A stretch of 64,000 bases of DNA from Chthoniobacterales bacterium (GTDB lineage Bacteria; Verrucomicrobiota; Verrucomicrobiia; Chthoniobacterales; UBA6821), in NCBI GenBank assembly GCA_019747895.1, contig JAIEQF010000008.1, positions 20,494-84,493 on the forward strand, written 5' to 3'. Position numbers and translations under genes: made by a program. A model generated the notes under the pieces. It worked only from the letters and a program-made list of their open reading frames with translations, was not told the origin of the DNA and made no database searches. Below, piece by piece: positions 1 to 8,904 of this stretch (position 1 is the first letter of the stretch; each line of letters begins with the position of its first letter).

Positions 1-191
1 TTTTTTCTGCTCTTTTGAAGGGGGTGGTATCATGCTACGAGCAATGCATCATAGACGTAGTTGGTTCGTTAAGTAACTCAATTTTTAATAATATTCTAAT
101 AATATGGAGCCTTGTGTTTTTAATTATTGAAAGAGGAGACAATTTAATTAGCATCGAGCCTCTCAGAATTAGAATTTCTCCCCTTTGACTC

Positions 192-2567
192 GTGAAGAGC
201 TATCTTTTATTACTCCTACTCCTGTTTTGGTTAAGCACACAGGAAGCAATTTCTGAGTCATTCGATGAGCCATCAAGCCCAATGATGATGCTTCCTCGTG
301 GAGAGTGCAGGATGATTAATGATGGGCGTCTTGATCAAGAGCGTGGAAGAGCTCCCTATCTTGCTCGAGAAGCCAACCGAAACAGTCTCACTAGACCTGA
401 TGGAGATTGGGTTCAACGCCGTGATGCTTCAGATTGTATGGCAGAGGAAAGTGATGAGGAGAGTGATGATGATCCTTCTGATGAAGGAGAAAATAATTTG
501 AATGATTGGTCTGGCAGTGGGCCTTCTAATTTTTTTATAAATGGGAGCATCATGGATGCTACTAGCGGACATATTTCCAATCGTAAGCCTTTCGCTATCA
601 AAGCATCTGTAGAGCGCGCGCCTGTACCAGGAGTTGGGCCTCATGAAAAAGCTTCAGTAGGCTCAATGACTTTAGCAGCAGCTGCAGGGACCTCTCCACC
701 AGGTTTGTTTGCTGGGCGTCGCATTGCTGTGAGTCCACAAGATCTCATGAGGCAAGCACTGGTTGACTCACTAATAACTCATCCTCGCCCTCTCGGTGAA
801 GCCTCGGGAGGTCTTCATCTCGATCCCGAATCACTGAAAGTCGTAGAAGGTATCGATAAACTTCATGCATACCAGCGTCAACATGCAGTTGTTTCTCAAG
901 TTAGGACTGAGCAAAAGACGGCATTAGCAAATGAGGAAGGGCGACGAATAGCATCAGCAATCAGCAATGAATCTAGAGGTTTTCAAGAAATAGCAAGGTT
1001 ACAGAACGAAGTTAATCAACAAGCAGTACGAGAGGCTCAAGAAATAATGGGAGAGCAGGGAATAGTAGGTATAGATGTTAACGAAAGGGGACGTCAGTTA
1101 TTTAGAGCACGTCTAACAGATGATCAACGCCTATTTATTCAACACCATCCACACCAACCAGCTGTGAGAGGTGCATTTGGACGGAGAGGATATGATGATC
1201 TTGTGGGGCGGCCTATCCCCAGCAATCAACTTCTAGCAGCATCAGAAGCAGTAAAGCGCTTAAAAAGTAATCAGAATATTACGATTCCTGGTGGCGACTT
1301 GGCACTCACTGCTGAAGACGCCATCGCTCTCAAAGCTCCAGAAGAAGCGGATCTAGAACCAGCTCCACAATCATTTTTTGGAAGAATGCTCTCGATCAAT
1401 GCGGCGGGAAGAACGGAGGAAGAGAAAGCAGCGAATCAATCATTAACCCATCGTTTTTTTGATGTGCTCAACACGCTACTTCAACCCGATGTGATGAAAG
1501 TAGTCTGTCCTCCAAAAGAACAAGAACGCTTGATGGAAAGCGGAGCTCCGTTACGGCTTGAAAGAGCCGCTCAGATTCTGAGCGATGCACGCGCGGTTGC
1601 ACTTAAAATTAGAAATGCCCAAGCGGCTCAACCTAATGTCGATCCTTTAACAACGCGTGCTATCGTCATCGCCAACTATGCCAAAACAATTGCTGCTCGT
1701 GCATCAATGGTTCATCGTGCTGCAGGAGATCACGGGGAACTTTTTCTGAATGCTGCTGGTCGTTCTCTCGTTGCTGCGGGCAGTGCTGCGAGTTTTGCTG
1801 GAAAGGCGACGGCTCTTGCCTCTGTAACGGTTGGTAGTCTCGTGGCACCGGCTTATCTGGCTCCTCTGGTGCCACTACTTCACAATTCATTATTGTACTA
1901 TACGGTGAGGGGTGTCTCTTTGGCAGTTGGTGGTTATTTAGGGAATCGTCGTTCTAACGATATCATGAGAGAAGCTCATGAGCATGGTGATAGCCTTCAG
2001 AGTAGTGCGGCCCAGTGGCTTGCTCACCATGCCCTGGATAGCAGTGTGACCAGTTTAGGGGTTTTTGGTGCAGCTGTAGTAGTATCAGAGATAATAGGGG
2101 AGAGCGTATCAGAGGTGAGAGGGATGGTAGGTACTGCTAATCTCGATGAGGTAAGAGACGTGCTCTTAGGCGGGGCCTTCCTGAGCTTGCTCGCAGAAGG
2201 GGCCGTACTTGTTCCTGCAATGTTTACTGCAGACTACCTCGGTTCTACTGCTGCCTCTTTTGCACGTGCTCCACTTTCTCGCTTGGTCACAACGCTTGAA
2301 GTGGCCCGTGAGGCTGTTGCCGCGTTCCAGAGAGCAAGTGTGGCACGCACAGAGAATGCTGAAGCACAGACGAACGAGCGACGAGCACTTGCCACTGCCG
2401 TGAATGTTGCAACGCGTGCCGTGGAAAATTCAACTCCAAAAAATCGAGCAGCCAACGAGCAGGCGCTCGCTCAAGTTCAGGAGGCGGCTGCAGAAGCCAA
2501 TCGAAGGCCGCTCGTCATCGATCCCTCTAAGAAGATGTTGCCGCCACCATGGCGACGAGGAATTTAA
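192..2567 (+). CDS. Large secreted/membrane protein of unknown function
   Basis: The gene encodes 791 residues from a GTG start. The N-terminus reads as a signal peptide (lysine, then a leucine run up to about residue 20). An acidic Glu/Asp/Ser patch follows at about residues 85-101, then a long Ala/Gln/Glu-rich, probably helical middle. Three hydrophobic stretches lie at about residues 526-582, 618-640 and 656-685, and the tail is Ala-rich and coiled-coil-like. I recognise no family. It could be a cell-surface protein or an exported effector that inserts in host membranes; both are guesses. It converges on nuoD. No clear ribosome binding site lies next to the GTG, so the start rests on the signal peptide. 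The upstream 190 bases hold no gene I can support. Confidence 0.75.
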   Translation: MKSYLLLLLLLFWLSTQEAISESFDEPSSPMMMLPRGECRMINDGRLDQERGRAPYLAREANRNSLTRPDGDWVQRRDASDCMAEESDEESDDDPSDEGENNLNDWSGSGPSNFFINGSIMDATSGHISNRKPFAIKASVERAPVPGVGPHEKASVGSMTLAAAAGTSPPGLFAGRRIAVSPQDLMRQALVDSLITHPRPLGEASGGLHLDPESLKVVEGIDKLHAYQRQHAVVSQVRTEQKTALANEEGRRIASAISNESRGFQEIARLQNEVNQQAVREAQEIMGEQGIVGIDVNERGRQLFRARLTDDQRLFIQHHPHQPAVRGAFGRRGYDDLVGRPIPSNQLLAASEAVKRLKSNQNITIPGGDLALTAEDAIALKAPEEADLEPAPQSFFGRMLSINAAGRTEEEKAANQSLTHRFFDVLNTLLQPDVMKVVCPPKEQERLMESGAPLRLERAAQILSDARAVALKIRNAQAAQPNVDPLTTRAIVIANYAKTIAARASMVHRAAGDHGELFLNAAGRSLVAAGSAASFAGKATALASVTVGSLVAPAYLAPLVPLLHNSLLYYTVRGVSLAVGGYLGNRRSNDIMREAHEHGDSLQSSAAQWLAHHALDSSVTSLGVFGAAVVVSEIIGESVSEVRGMVGTANLDEVRDVLLGGAFLSLLAEGAVLVPAMFTADYLGSTAASFARAPLSRLVTTLEVAREAVAAFQRASVARTENAEAQTNERRALATAVNVATRAVENSTPKNRAANEQALAQVQEAAAEANRRPLVIDPSKKMLPPPWRRGI

Positions 2568-2572
2568 AGTCC

Positions 2573-2602
2573 GTTCAGAAAATGACAGAGTCATTTTTGA
2601 AC
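2573..2602 (+). terminator. Hairpin just after the secreted-protein gene
   Basis: Five bases after the stop codon, an inverted repeat of about 13 bp (one bulged G, 3-base AGA loop) pairs 2573-2586 with 2590-2602. There is no long T-run after it, so it is a weak candidate terminator for the plus-strand gene. Confidence 0.4.
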
Positions 2603-2757
2603 AGACTCAGGCTACAGGTTGCAGACTACAGGCTAGAGTTACTTGAAGAAAAAATCACGATTTTTTGAATCCGCTCTTTGTCATGGGAGATCATTTTTAT
2701 AAGTGATCAACTTTTAAAATTTTCTACGAACTGCGAACTATCAACTACGAACTGGCG
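2602..2757. repeat. Two heptamer-period tracts
   Basis: At 2602-2642 the sequence runs as degenerate 7-base units of the form AGRYTRC. A second tract at 2724-2757 has units of the form ACTRYNA. Both lie in the gap between the convergent secreted-protein gene and nuoD. They belong to the dispersed heptamer family described in the findings. Confidence 0.6.
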
Positions 2758-2773
2758 TTGTGCAACAACGCCA

Positions 2774-4021
2774 TTACCGATCACACTCACCAAAGACAAA
2801 GTCGAGGCTTCCGATAATAGCAACGACATCGGAGACCATGCAGCCTGGCAACATTTTTTGAAGGATGCTGCAGTTCATGAACGAAGGACCGCGGATCTTC
2901 AGGCGGTAAGGGGATCCGCCGCCTTTGCTGTGAATGTAGAAGCCGAGTTCACCTTTCGGATTTTCGGCGCCGAAATAAACTTCACCCGGAGGCGCATCAA
3001 CTCCTTGAGTGCTAACGATGAAATGGTGAATCAGTTCCTCCATTTTTTCTAAGACGGCTTCTTTTTGTGGAGGAATATTTTTGGGATCAACGACATTAAT
3101 CGGACCGGAAGGGAGGGAGTTGATAGCTTGTTCTAAAATGCGAACGCTCTGACGCATTTCTTCCATGCGAACCAAATAACGATCGTAAACATCACCAACG
3201 CTGCCAACGGGAATTTCAAAATCATAACGAGCGTAGTCGAGATAGGGATTGGCGCGGCGAAGATCATGTGCGATGCCAGAACCACGAAGGTTAGGCCCTG
3301 TTAAAGCGTAACTGATCGCAGTTTCTTGAGAAATGATTCCTAGGTCACGAGTCCGATCGACAAAAATACGATTCCGTGTGAGGAGATTGCTGACCTCTTC
3401 AAGAACAGGTTTGAAGTTTCTTAAAAATTCTTTGAGCTGTGCCGCAAAGCCATCAGGAAGATCGCGAACTTGTCCTCCAATGCGCGTGTAGCTGGTTGTG
3501 AAGCGGGCGCCCGTCAGGAGTTCACAGAGATCATAAATTTTTTCCCGCTGAGCAAAAGTAAACATGAAAACGGAGATAGCTCCAATATCCATGCTAGCAG
3601 CTCCCAGACCAAGTAAATGGGCGGAAATGCGGGCGAGCTCACAACAGATGACGCGGATGGTTTGACCGCGAGGAGGAATTTCCCAGCCCATCAGTTTTTC
3701 TACCGCGAGAGCATAGGCAACGTTGTTGGCCAGGGGAGCTAAGTAATCAAGTCGATCCGTGTACGGAACGAATTGATTGTACTGCATGTTCTCAGCAATT
3801 TTTTCATCGCCGCGATGAAGGTAGCCAATGTGCGTTGTGACATTGGTGATGATCTCTCCATCGAGTTCCAACTCGAGGCGAAGAACGCCGTGAGTCGCTG
3901 GATGGGAAGGCCCCATGTTAAGGGTCATTTTTTCACCCAACATATCGTGACTTTCTTCTAACCCTTGAAGCGTGCGGGCAAGAGTGTCAGGTTGTTCAAA
4001 AACTAAGGACGTCGTACTCAT
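2774..4021 (-). CDS. nuoD: NADH-quinone oxidoreductase subunit D
   Basis: This is the 49 kDa-type subunit of respiratory complex I. It sits in the peripheral arm at the quinone site and is related to the NiFe-hydrogenase large subunit. The GPSHPATHG motif near the N-terminus, the HIGYLHRG segment, the PYTDRLDYL motif and the C-terminal DFVFGECDR are family signatures. About 415 residues from the ATG at 4021 is the normal length; an in-frame ATG at 4042 would add seven residues without family support. It stands alone: no other nuo gene is in the window, although subunits are usually in one operon. Its start is preceded by a short copy of the TTCACAGGRATRGAAG repeat. Confidence 0.95.
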   Translation of the reverse strand: MSTTSLVFEQPDTLARTLQGLEESHDMLGEKMTLNMGPSHPATHGVLRLELELDGEIITNVTTHIGYLHRGDEKIAENMQYNQFVPYTDRLDYLAPLANNVAYALAVEKLMGWEIPPRGQTIRVICCELARISAHLLGLGAASMDIGAISVFMFTFAQREKIYDLCELLTGARFTTSYTRIGGQVRDLPDGFAAQLKEFLRNFKPVLEEVSNLLTRNRIFVDRTRDLGIISQETAISYALTGPNLRGSGIAHDLRRANPYLDYARYDFEIPVGSVGDVYDRYLVRMEEMRQSVRILEQAINSLPSGPINVVDPKNIPPQKEAVLEKMEELIHHFIVSTQGVDAPPGEVYFGAENPKGELGFYIHSKGGGSPYRLKIRGPSFMNCSILQKMLPGCMVSDVVAIIGSLDFVFGECDR

Positions 4022-4118
4022 AGAAAGATAATAAAAGGGCATTCACAGGATAGAAGAGAAAAGAAAATTTGTCAGCTCTATATCGAAGATTTCTTTTCAA
4101 GAAGCTGTGTTGTTCTTG

Positions 4119-4143
4119 CTGTAACCTGCAACCTGTTGTCTGT
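4119..4143. repeat. Heptamer-period tract
   Basis: Units of the form CCTGYAA/ACCTGNN with 7-base period sit beside the tRNA gene. It is the same dispersed family as 2602-2642, in the opposite orientation. Confidence 0.45.
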
Positions 4144-4149
4144 CGAGAG

Positions 4150-4222
4150 TGGGGGCACCTGGATTCGAACCAGGAACCAACCAGTTATGAGCCGGCTGCT
4201 CTAACCGTTGAGCTATGCCCCC
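4150..4222 (-). tRNA. tRNA with CAT anticodon (Met or Ile2)
   Basis: On the minus strand the sequence folds as a full cloverleaf: 7-bp acceptor GGGGGCA/TGCCCCC, D-stem GCTC/GAGC, anticodon loop CTCATAA with anticodon CAT, and T-arm CCTGG-TTCGAAT-CCAGG. The discriminator is A and CCA is not encoded. The acceptor pairs fully at position 1-72, so it is not the initiator. Whether it is elongator Met or the lysidine-modified Ile2 tRNA cannot be settled by eye. Confidence 0.93.
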
Positions 4223-4239
4223 AAAAAGGAAAAGAAAAA

Positions 4240-4320
4240 AATAGCCATAAAAGCACGCAAAGAACACAAAAAAAGAAAGAAGTTTTTTCTTTGTGATCTT
4301 TGCGTGCTTTTGTGGCTATT
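4240..4320. repeat. Inverted CACAAAG nonamer repeat
   Basis: An arm at 4240-4270 (containing GCACGCAAAGAACACAAA) is matched by its near-perfect reverse complement at 4290-4320, giving a stem of about 30 bp around a short A-rich loop. It lies between the end of a minus-strand gene and the start of the tRNA and may end transcription in both directions. It belongs to a family with at least six members in the window. Confidence 0.8.
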
Positions 4321-4328
4321 AAAATTTT

Positions 4329-4655
4329 CTAATAATTTTTTCCAATCGCCATCGTCATTGATTCTTCTAGCTCTTCCTCTTCTTCAAGGCTTGAGAGGGG
4401 TGCAAATCGGTCCGAGCGAAATCCGAGCTCTTCTGCCGAAGCTTCATCCATGTAGGGATCGAGATCATTGGTTATCTCTTCTAACAGCAGACGAAAGCTT
4501 ATTCCTGGGTCAATCGCGCCGGTCTTGGTTCTTCCAATAGAGCATTCACGAACAGTATAGATATCTCCTTTCTTTGGGAGCTCTCGGTACAATTTGCGAT
4601 GCAGTGGCTCAAACGTATCGTTAATGCAAACAACTTTTTCTCCGATATCAAACAT
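4329..4655 (-). CDS. Small hypothetical protein
   Basis: The protein has 108 residues. The N-terminal half reads as a compact beta-rich module: an FDIGEKVVCIND opening, then KKGDIYTVRE and an SFRLLLEEI strand. This resembles small uncharacterised proteins whose FxxGxxVVCID opening is followed by KKGxxYTVR. The C-terminal 30 residues are strongly acidic (a run of Glu at 91-96). No signal peptide or membrane segment is seen. Function is unknown. It is flanked by repeat elements on its downstream side and a heptamer tract (about 4670-4694) on its upstream side. Confidence 0.7.
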   Translation of the reverse strand: MFDIGEKVVCINDTFEPLHRKLYRELPKKGDIYTVRECSIGRTKTGAIDPGISFRLLLEEITNDLDPYMDEASAEELGFRSDRFAPLSSLEEEEELEESMTMAIGKNY

Positions 4656-4758
4656 AGAATTAGATTATTGGTTACAGCTTAAAGACTACAGGAAAAAATA
4701 TTCTAATTTTTAAGAATAAGGTTTTTCAAAGTTCAAGGGTCACAACAAACAATGAGTT

Positions 4759-7137
4759 TTAGATCTGATCTGATGGCTTCAATAGTTCCTTACGGACTGT
4801 GGTCGCAATTTTTTGTGCTTCATTTTTTATCTGAAGACGATCAATTATTGACTTGCAGTTTCTGATAGCATGGTAGGCAGCACTTTCTAGCTTGCCTCGA
4901 AGTTGAGCTGTCTTCATTTTGGCCGCGTCTTCATTTGTAACAGCTCTCTCAGCCGCCTTTCGAGCGGCAAAAAGAGTTGCATCTATAACGCTTAGTCCAG
5001 GAATTAATTTTCCCTTATTATTCACTTTTTCTTTTTGAGATTCGTAAAAATCTTTCATCACTTCCTCTGAGATTTTTTCTTTTTTCTTTGGTAAAAATTT
5101 TTCTATCACCCTTGTAACAATAAGAGCTCCTTCTATTTTTGCTTCATCAGGGGTTGCCATTTTAGAGGCCTTAATAACATGATAGGCAGCAGAGAGCAAT
5201 TCGGTACGAAGATCATGATAACTATTATCAGCGGTTAATTCCTCGCGGGTTTGTGGACGCTGCTCTCCATTTAAATAAGCTCTTTCAGCCGCCCTTTCAG
5301 CAGCCTTGAGGATTGCATTCCAAGGATCTAGCCCTGCGATTTTTTCCCCCGCCTCATTGATTTTTGGTTGTTGAGCATTTTTAAAATCGTCTAGTTCTTC
5401 TTGAGAGAGAGTCCTTTCACTTTTTTTTGGCCAAACTTCATTGAGTATTTTTGTAGCAATGGGATTTGCTATAAATTCAGCTTCACGTCGTTTCTCCACT
5501 CCCAGTTTCTTAAGAATAGGACAAGCTTCCGATAAAAGTTTAGAACGACACTGGTCTCTTGTACCTCTCCATTGATCTTTAATTTTTGGAGCGATTAATC
5601 TTAGTTCTTCTTCTATAATCGTTTGACGTGCAAGATTGCTTCCTAATTGTTTGCTTTCTCTTTGAAAACGATCACGCAAATTTTTTGTTTCGGGGGAAAT
5701 TTGTTCATTGATAGTTGAGGAAAAAAATTCTTCCATGATAGCGGTTGCTATAGCAGACATTTTCAATTTTGCATCTATGGAAGAAAATCCAAATGCCCTA
5801 AGATTCTTATAAAGAGCATCCTCAATAGGCTTACGATCCTTCACTTTATTGCGATTTTTTGGATCTTCCTTAAAAAGCCTAGCACAAACAATTCTTCCTT
5901 CACCCTCTGTCACAATATTAATAGCATGGTTCTTGGATTCTCCTTCGCTGAGACCTTGAGCTCGCAATAATTGAGTGATAAGAGTCAATTTTTGATCCAA
6001 ACTCCCGGTTTCACCACTTGGAAGTTCCATAACTTTTTTTAAAATAGCAGCTCGTATCTCTGGATCTAATTTTACTATCTTAACTCTTTTATTAGGTTCT
6101 GCTTTTATTTCATTTTCAGAAGCACTTACCTCAGGGTCAGATTCCCAAAAACCCTCACGAACCTCTAGAGTAGGATCAAAAGACTCTTTTTCAAACGTAA
6201 AATCTTCTATTTTTTCATTTGAAAATGGGCTTTCATTCAAATCAGTTGGTATTATTTGGCTTTCAGCTTGACGTTTTGTAGACCTACGAGCATTAGAAGG
6301 TAAAGAAGGCCATGAATCAGGATTAACAGAAGTTATTGAATGTCCACCCTCAAAATTTCCTGTTTTTTTAGTTACTGTATCCCCTTGATTAAGGGGATCC
6401 GTTGGGTTATTAAAATCAAATCCAAGATCGAAATCTGAACCATCATCATTATCAGGACGGTGTGGAAAATTATTTTGAAAGGAAGAAGGTAATAAAGAGA
6501 AACCATCCATAAGAAAATTTGGGTTTTTAAATAATAGGGAAGGGTCATTCAACTGGCTTAGCCTATCCGCAATACAAATTAAGTATTGCTCTTGTACAAG
6601 TTTTTTTTTTTCTTTTTCTATTAGAAGAATATATTTGACCAAGCTTGAGATGTATTTTTGGTGATTTATTGTGATATTAAGAAATTTTTCTTTTTCTGCT
6701 GGAGTTTGAAAACTATCAATTAATAAAGCACCTTTGCGTTTATGCCAAAAATCTTCCAAAATCTTTTGCAGTATAGTAAGCCTATCTAAAACATTCTTAT
6801 TTTTGTCATTGAAAGAAAATGACGAGCATTGCGTGATCTGTTCTTGCCAACGTTGTATGATGGACGCTGCTTTGGCAAGATCAGCATCAAGGGGGGGGGC
6901 TAATTGTTCCAACTCAGTCTGCTTTTTTTCCTGATTATAAGAACTTGTTTTTTGTAATGTAGAATCTATAGCTGTACATTCGGTTCTAGGAAAATTTTCA
7001 CCATCTCCAAACTCATGATCTCGCTCTGATGGGGATTGGAAAATTTTTTTTTCTACTTGTTTTCCTATAGGGCCTCCCTGAAGTTGAGAAAGTAACAAAG
7101 TAAAAACGACTGTTGTGCCGGATAAATACTTGTTCAT
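4759..7137 (-). CDS. Secreted protein with tandem ~100-residue repeats
   Basis: The gene encodes 792 residues. The first ~20 residues look like a signal peptide (MNKYLSG, then a hydrophobic core). The middle (about 210-345) is low-complexity, rich in Asn/Asp/Ser/Pro. The C-terminal half carries a helical unit repeated with divergence: roughly 440-525, 528-622, 643-733 and a partial copy 746-792. The shared pattern is an LxSAAYHxI-type helix, then an IATxIxxEF/VWPKK segment, a short EExxDFxxxQ linker, an I(A/P)GL turn and an AAERA helix. I recognise no family. The repeats suggest a scaffold or binding protein exported to the surface or host; the role is unknown. Confidence 0.78.
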   Translation of the reverse strand: MNKYLSGTTVVFTLLLSQLQGGPIGKQVEKKIFQSPSERDHEFGDGENFPRTECTAIDSTLQKTSSYNQEKKQTELEQLAPPLDADLAKAASIIQRWQEQITQCSSFSFNDKNKNVLDRLTILQKILEDFWHKRKGALLIDSFQTPAEKEKFLNITINHQKYISSLVKYILLIEKEKKKLVQEQYLICIADRLSQLNDPSLLFKNPNFLMDGFSLLPSSFQNNFPHRPDNDDGSDFDLGFDFNNPTDPLNQGDTVTKKTGNFEGGHSITSVNPDSWPSLPSNARRSTKRQAESQIIPTDLNESPFSNEKIEDFTFEKESFDPTLEVREGFWESDPEVSASENEIKAEPNKRVKIVKLDPEIRAAILKKVMELPSGETGSLDQKLTLITQLLRAQGLSEGESKNHAINIVTEGEGRIVCARLFKEDPKNRNKVKDRKPIEDALYKNLRAFGFSSIDAKLKMSAIATAIMEEFFSSTINEQISPETKNLRDRFQRESKQLGSNLARQTIIEEELRLIAPKIKDQWRGTRDQCRSKLLSEACPILKKLGVEKRREAEFIANPIATKILNEVWPKKSERTLSQEELDDFKNAQQPKINEAGEKIAGLDPWNAILKAAERAAERAYLNGEQRPQTREELTADNSYHDLRTELLSAAYHVIKASKMATPDEAKIEGALIVTRVIEKFLPKKKEKISEEVMKDFYESQKEKVNNKGKLIPGLSVIDATLFAARKAAERAVTNEDAAKMKTAQLRGKLESAAYHAIRNCKSIIDRLQIKNEAQKIATTVRKELLKPSDQI

Positions 7138-7147
7138 TATTAATCAG

Positions 7148-7906
7148 TTACTTTCCCAAATACCCATCTCGAATTTTAGGATGAGCTAAAAGTTCCTGAC
7201 CACTCCCTGAGAGGGTGATTTGGCCAAGCTCTAGCAAGTAGGCATGATCAGCATAGCGGAGCGCTAAGTTGGCATTTTGTTCCACCAGAAGAATGGACAT
7301 TCCTTCTGCATGAATAGCGCGCAGGATTTTAAAAATTTCTTGAACCAAAATAGGAGAGAGCCCCATGGAAGGTTCGTCCAAGAGGAGAAGACGAGGGCGG
7401 GTCATGAGCGCGCGTGCCACTGCTAACATCTGCTGCTCTCCTCCGGATAAAGTTCCCGCAATTTGTTTTGTTCTCTCCTCCAGACGAGGGAAGAGGTGAT
7501 ACATCCGATCTAAATCTTGTTTAAAAACATTTCCATCGCGCGTGTTCCAGGCCCCTAATTTTAAATTTTCGAGTACGGTAAGATTTCCAAAAATGCTGCG
7601 ACCTTCAGGAACGAGGTTTAAACCTAAATGAACGCGCTGTTCGGAAGGAAGAGGATCGATGGAACGGCCTTCGAATAAAACGGTCCCGCGCGCTGGAAGC
7701 TCTCCGGCAATGGCTCGGAGCGTCGATGACTTCCCAGCCCCATTAGCCCCAATCAAAGCGACAAAGCCTCCCGAAGGAACTTCTAGTGAGATCCCGCGCA
7801 CAGCATGAACTTCGCCGTAGGAGACTTCCAAATTTGAAATAGAAAGAGAAGCAGGAAGAGTATTCACAGGGATGGAAGCGATGGAAGGGATAAAAGAAAT
7901 TTTCAC
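7148..7906 (-). CDS. livF: Branched-chain amino-acid ABC transporter ATPase LivF
   Basis: This is one of the two cytoplasmic ATPases of the LIV-type uptake system. It has Walker A GANGAGKS, Q-loop region, signature LSGGEQQ, Walker B LLLLDEPSMGL and the H-loop replaced by the usual EQN of LivF. It is the last gene of the minus-strand liv group. The first ~20 residues are encoded by a dispersed repeat (the 7863-7894 arm), so the ATG at 7906 is doubtful. A GTG at 7867 would give an N-terminus closer to the family. The transported substrate (Leu/Ile/Val or another amide or amino acid) cannot be fixed from sequence. Confidence 0.93.
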   Translation of the reverse strand: MKISFIPSIASIPVNTLPASLSISNLEVSYGEVHAVRGISLEVPSGGFVALIGANGAGKSSTLRAIAGELPARGTVLFEGRSIDPLPSEQRVHLGLNLVPEGRSIFGNLTVLENLKLGAWNTRDGNVFKQDLDRMYHLFPRLEERTKQIAGTLSGGEQQMLAVARALMTRPRLLLLDEPSMGLSPILVQEIFKILRAIHAEGMSILLVEQNANLALRYADHAYLLELGQITLSGSGQELLAHPKIRDGYLGK

Positions 7907-8029
7907 AAAAGTGAAATAATTTTTTTGAGAATATCGTCAAATGTTTTTGCGAGATAGTTAAAAAAGCTAAAAGCTAGAATATAAAATTATTTTTGTCTTT
8001 ATCCCTTCCATCGCTTCTATCCCTGTGAA
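7863..8029. repeat. 32-bp inverted repeat between livF and livG
   Basis: Arms at 7863-7894 and 7998-8029 are reverse complements with one mismatch in 32 (core TTCACAGGGATGGAAGCG). The 103-base interior is AT-rich. Shorter related copies occur at about 4041-4056 (upstream of nuoD) and about 10816-10835 (between livH and the peptidase gene). The left arm supplies codons to the predicted livF N-terminus. Confidence 0.8.
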
Positions 8030-8032
8030 TTT

Positions 8033-8812
8033 TCAGCCTTCCGTTCCCAAATAAGCCTCGATCACGCGTTGATTGCTTTTAATTTCACTCGGTGATCCTT
8101 CGGCAATGAGCGATCCAAAATCGAGCACCAGGAGGCGTTGGCAGAGTTCCATGACAAAGCCCATGTGATGTTCAATGAGGATGAAGGTGGATGAAAATTC
8201 ACGTTGCACCCAACGTAAGAGATCCAAAACCTCTGCCATCTCGTGTTCATTCATCCCTGCAACTGGTTCATCGAGTAGCAGCAATTTTGGATTGAGGGCT
8301 AAGGCCCGAGCAATTTCCAGACGTCGTTGAAATCCATAGGAAAGGCTTCCTGCTGGCTGTTGCGCTACATCAGCCATGCCCAGCATTCCTAGCAATTCAA
8401 GAGCTGCTTTGTTGGATCCACTTTCTTGCTGGCGCGCAAAGGGGGTGCGCAAGAGCGCTCCGAGTGGCGTGTAGCTCAAACGTGCATCGTAAGCGATGCG
8501 GACATTTTCCAAAACACTCAGTTGTTTGAAGAGGCGAATGTTTTGAAAAGTGCGCGCAATGCCCTGGCGTGCAATCCAAGCAGGCGAACAACCATGAATC
8601 GCCTTCTCTTGCCAAAAAATACTGCCGCTAGTCGGATGATAAAAACCAGTGAGCAAGTTAAACAAGGTTGTTTTTCCTGCGCCATTAGGACCAATGACTC
8701 CGAGGCATTCTTGCGGATGCACATCAAAAGAGACATCTGCTAAGCTCTGACGTCCGCCAAAACTTTTACTAAGATTAATCGTTTGTAAAATGGGAGAAGG
8801 AGAATTAGCCAC
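8033..8812 (-). CDS. livG: Branched-chain amino-acid ABC transporter ATPase LivG
   Basis: This is the second ATPase of the LIV system. It has Walker A GPNGAGKT, the LivG-type insert with GIARTFQNIRLF, signature LSYGFQRRLE and Walker B LLLLDEPVAGMN. The open frame extends to an ATG at 8845, but those 11 codons fall inside a CACAAAG-type repeat. I prefer the GTG at 8812, which gives the family N-terminus (ILQTINLSKSFGG) with a normal leader. Order livH-livM-livG-livF is the classical one. LivG pairs with LivF as a heterodimer on the LivHM channel. Confidence 0.92.
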   Translation of the reverse strand: MANSPSPILQTINLSKSFGGRQSLADVSFDVHPQECLGVIGPNGAGKTTLFNLLTGFYHPTSGSIFWQEKAIHGCSPAWIARQGIARTFQNIRLFKQLSVLENVRIAYDARLSYTPLGALLRTPFARQQESGSNKAALELLGMLGMADVAQQPAGSLSYGFQRRLEIARALALNPKLLLLDEPVAGMNEHEMAEVLDLLRWVQREFSSTFILIEHHMGFVMELCQRLLVLDFGSLIAEGSPSEIKSNQRVIEAYLGTEG

Positions 8813-8835
8813 AAAAAATAGAGAAAAAGAGGAGA

Positions 8836-8904
8836 ATAGCCACAAAAGAGCACAAAGAGCACAAAAAAAGAAAAATTAATTCTTTGTGGTCTTTTGTGGC
8901 TAAT
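8836..8904. repeat. Inverted CACAAAG nonamer repeat
   Basis: The arm at 8837-8858 pairs with 8881-8902 (TAGCCACAAAAGAG core), forming a stem of about 22 bp between livM and livG. A second partial unit lies immediately left at 8806-8820. If it ends transcription it would weaken expression of livGF relative to livHM. Confidence 0.75.

Noticed and set aside
4069..4540. Plus-strand frames across the tRNA and repeat region
   Set aside because: They cover the tRNA, an inverted repeat and the antisense of the small gene at 4329; they have no protein-like features.
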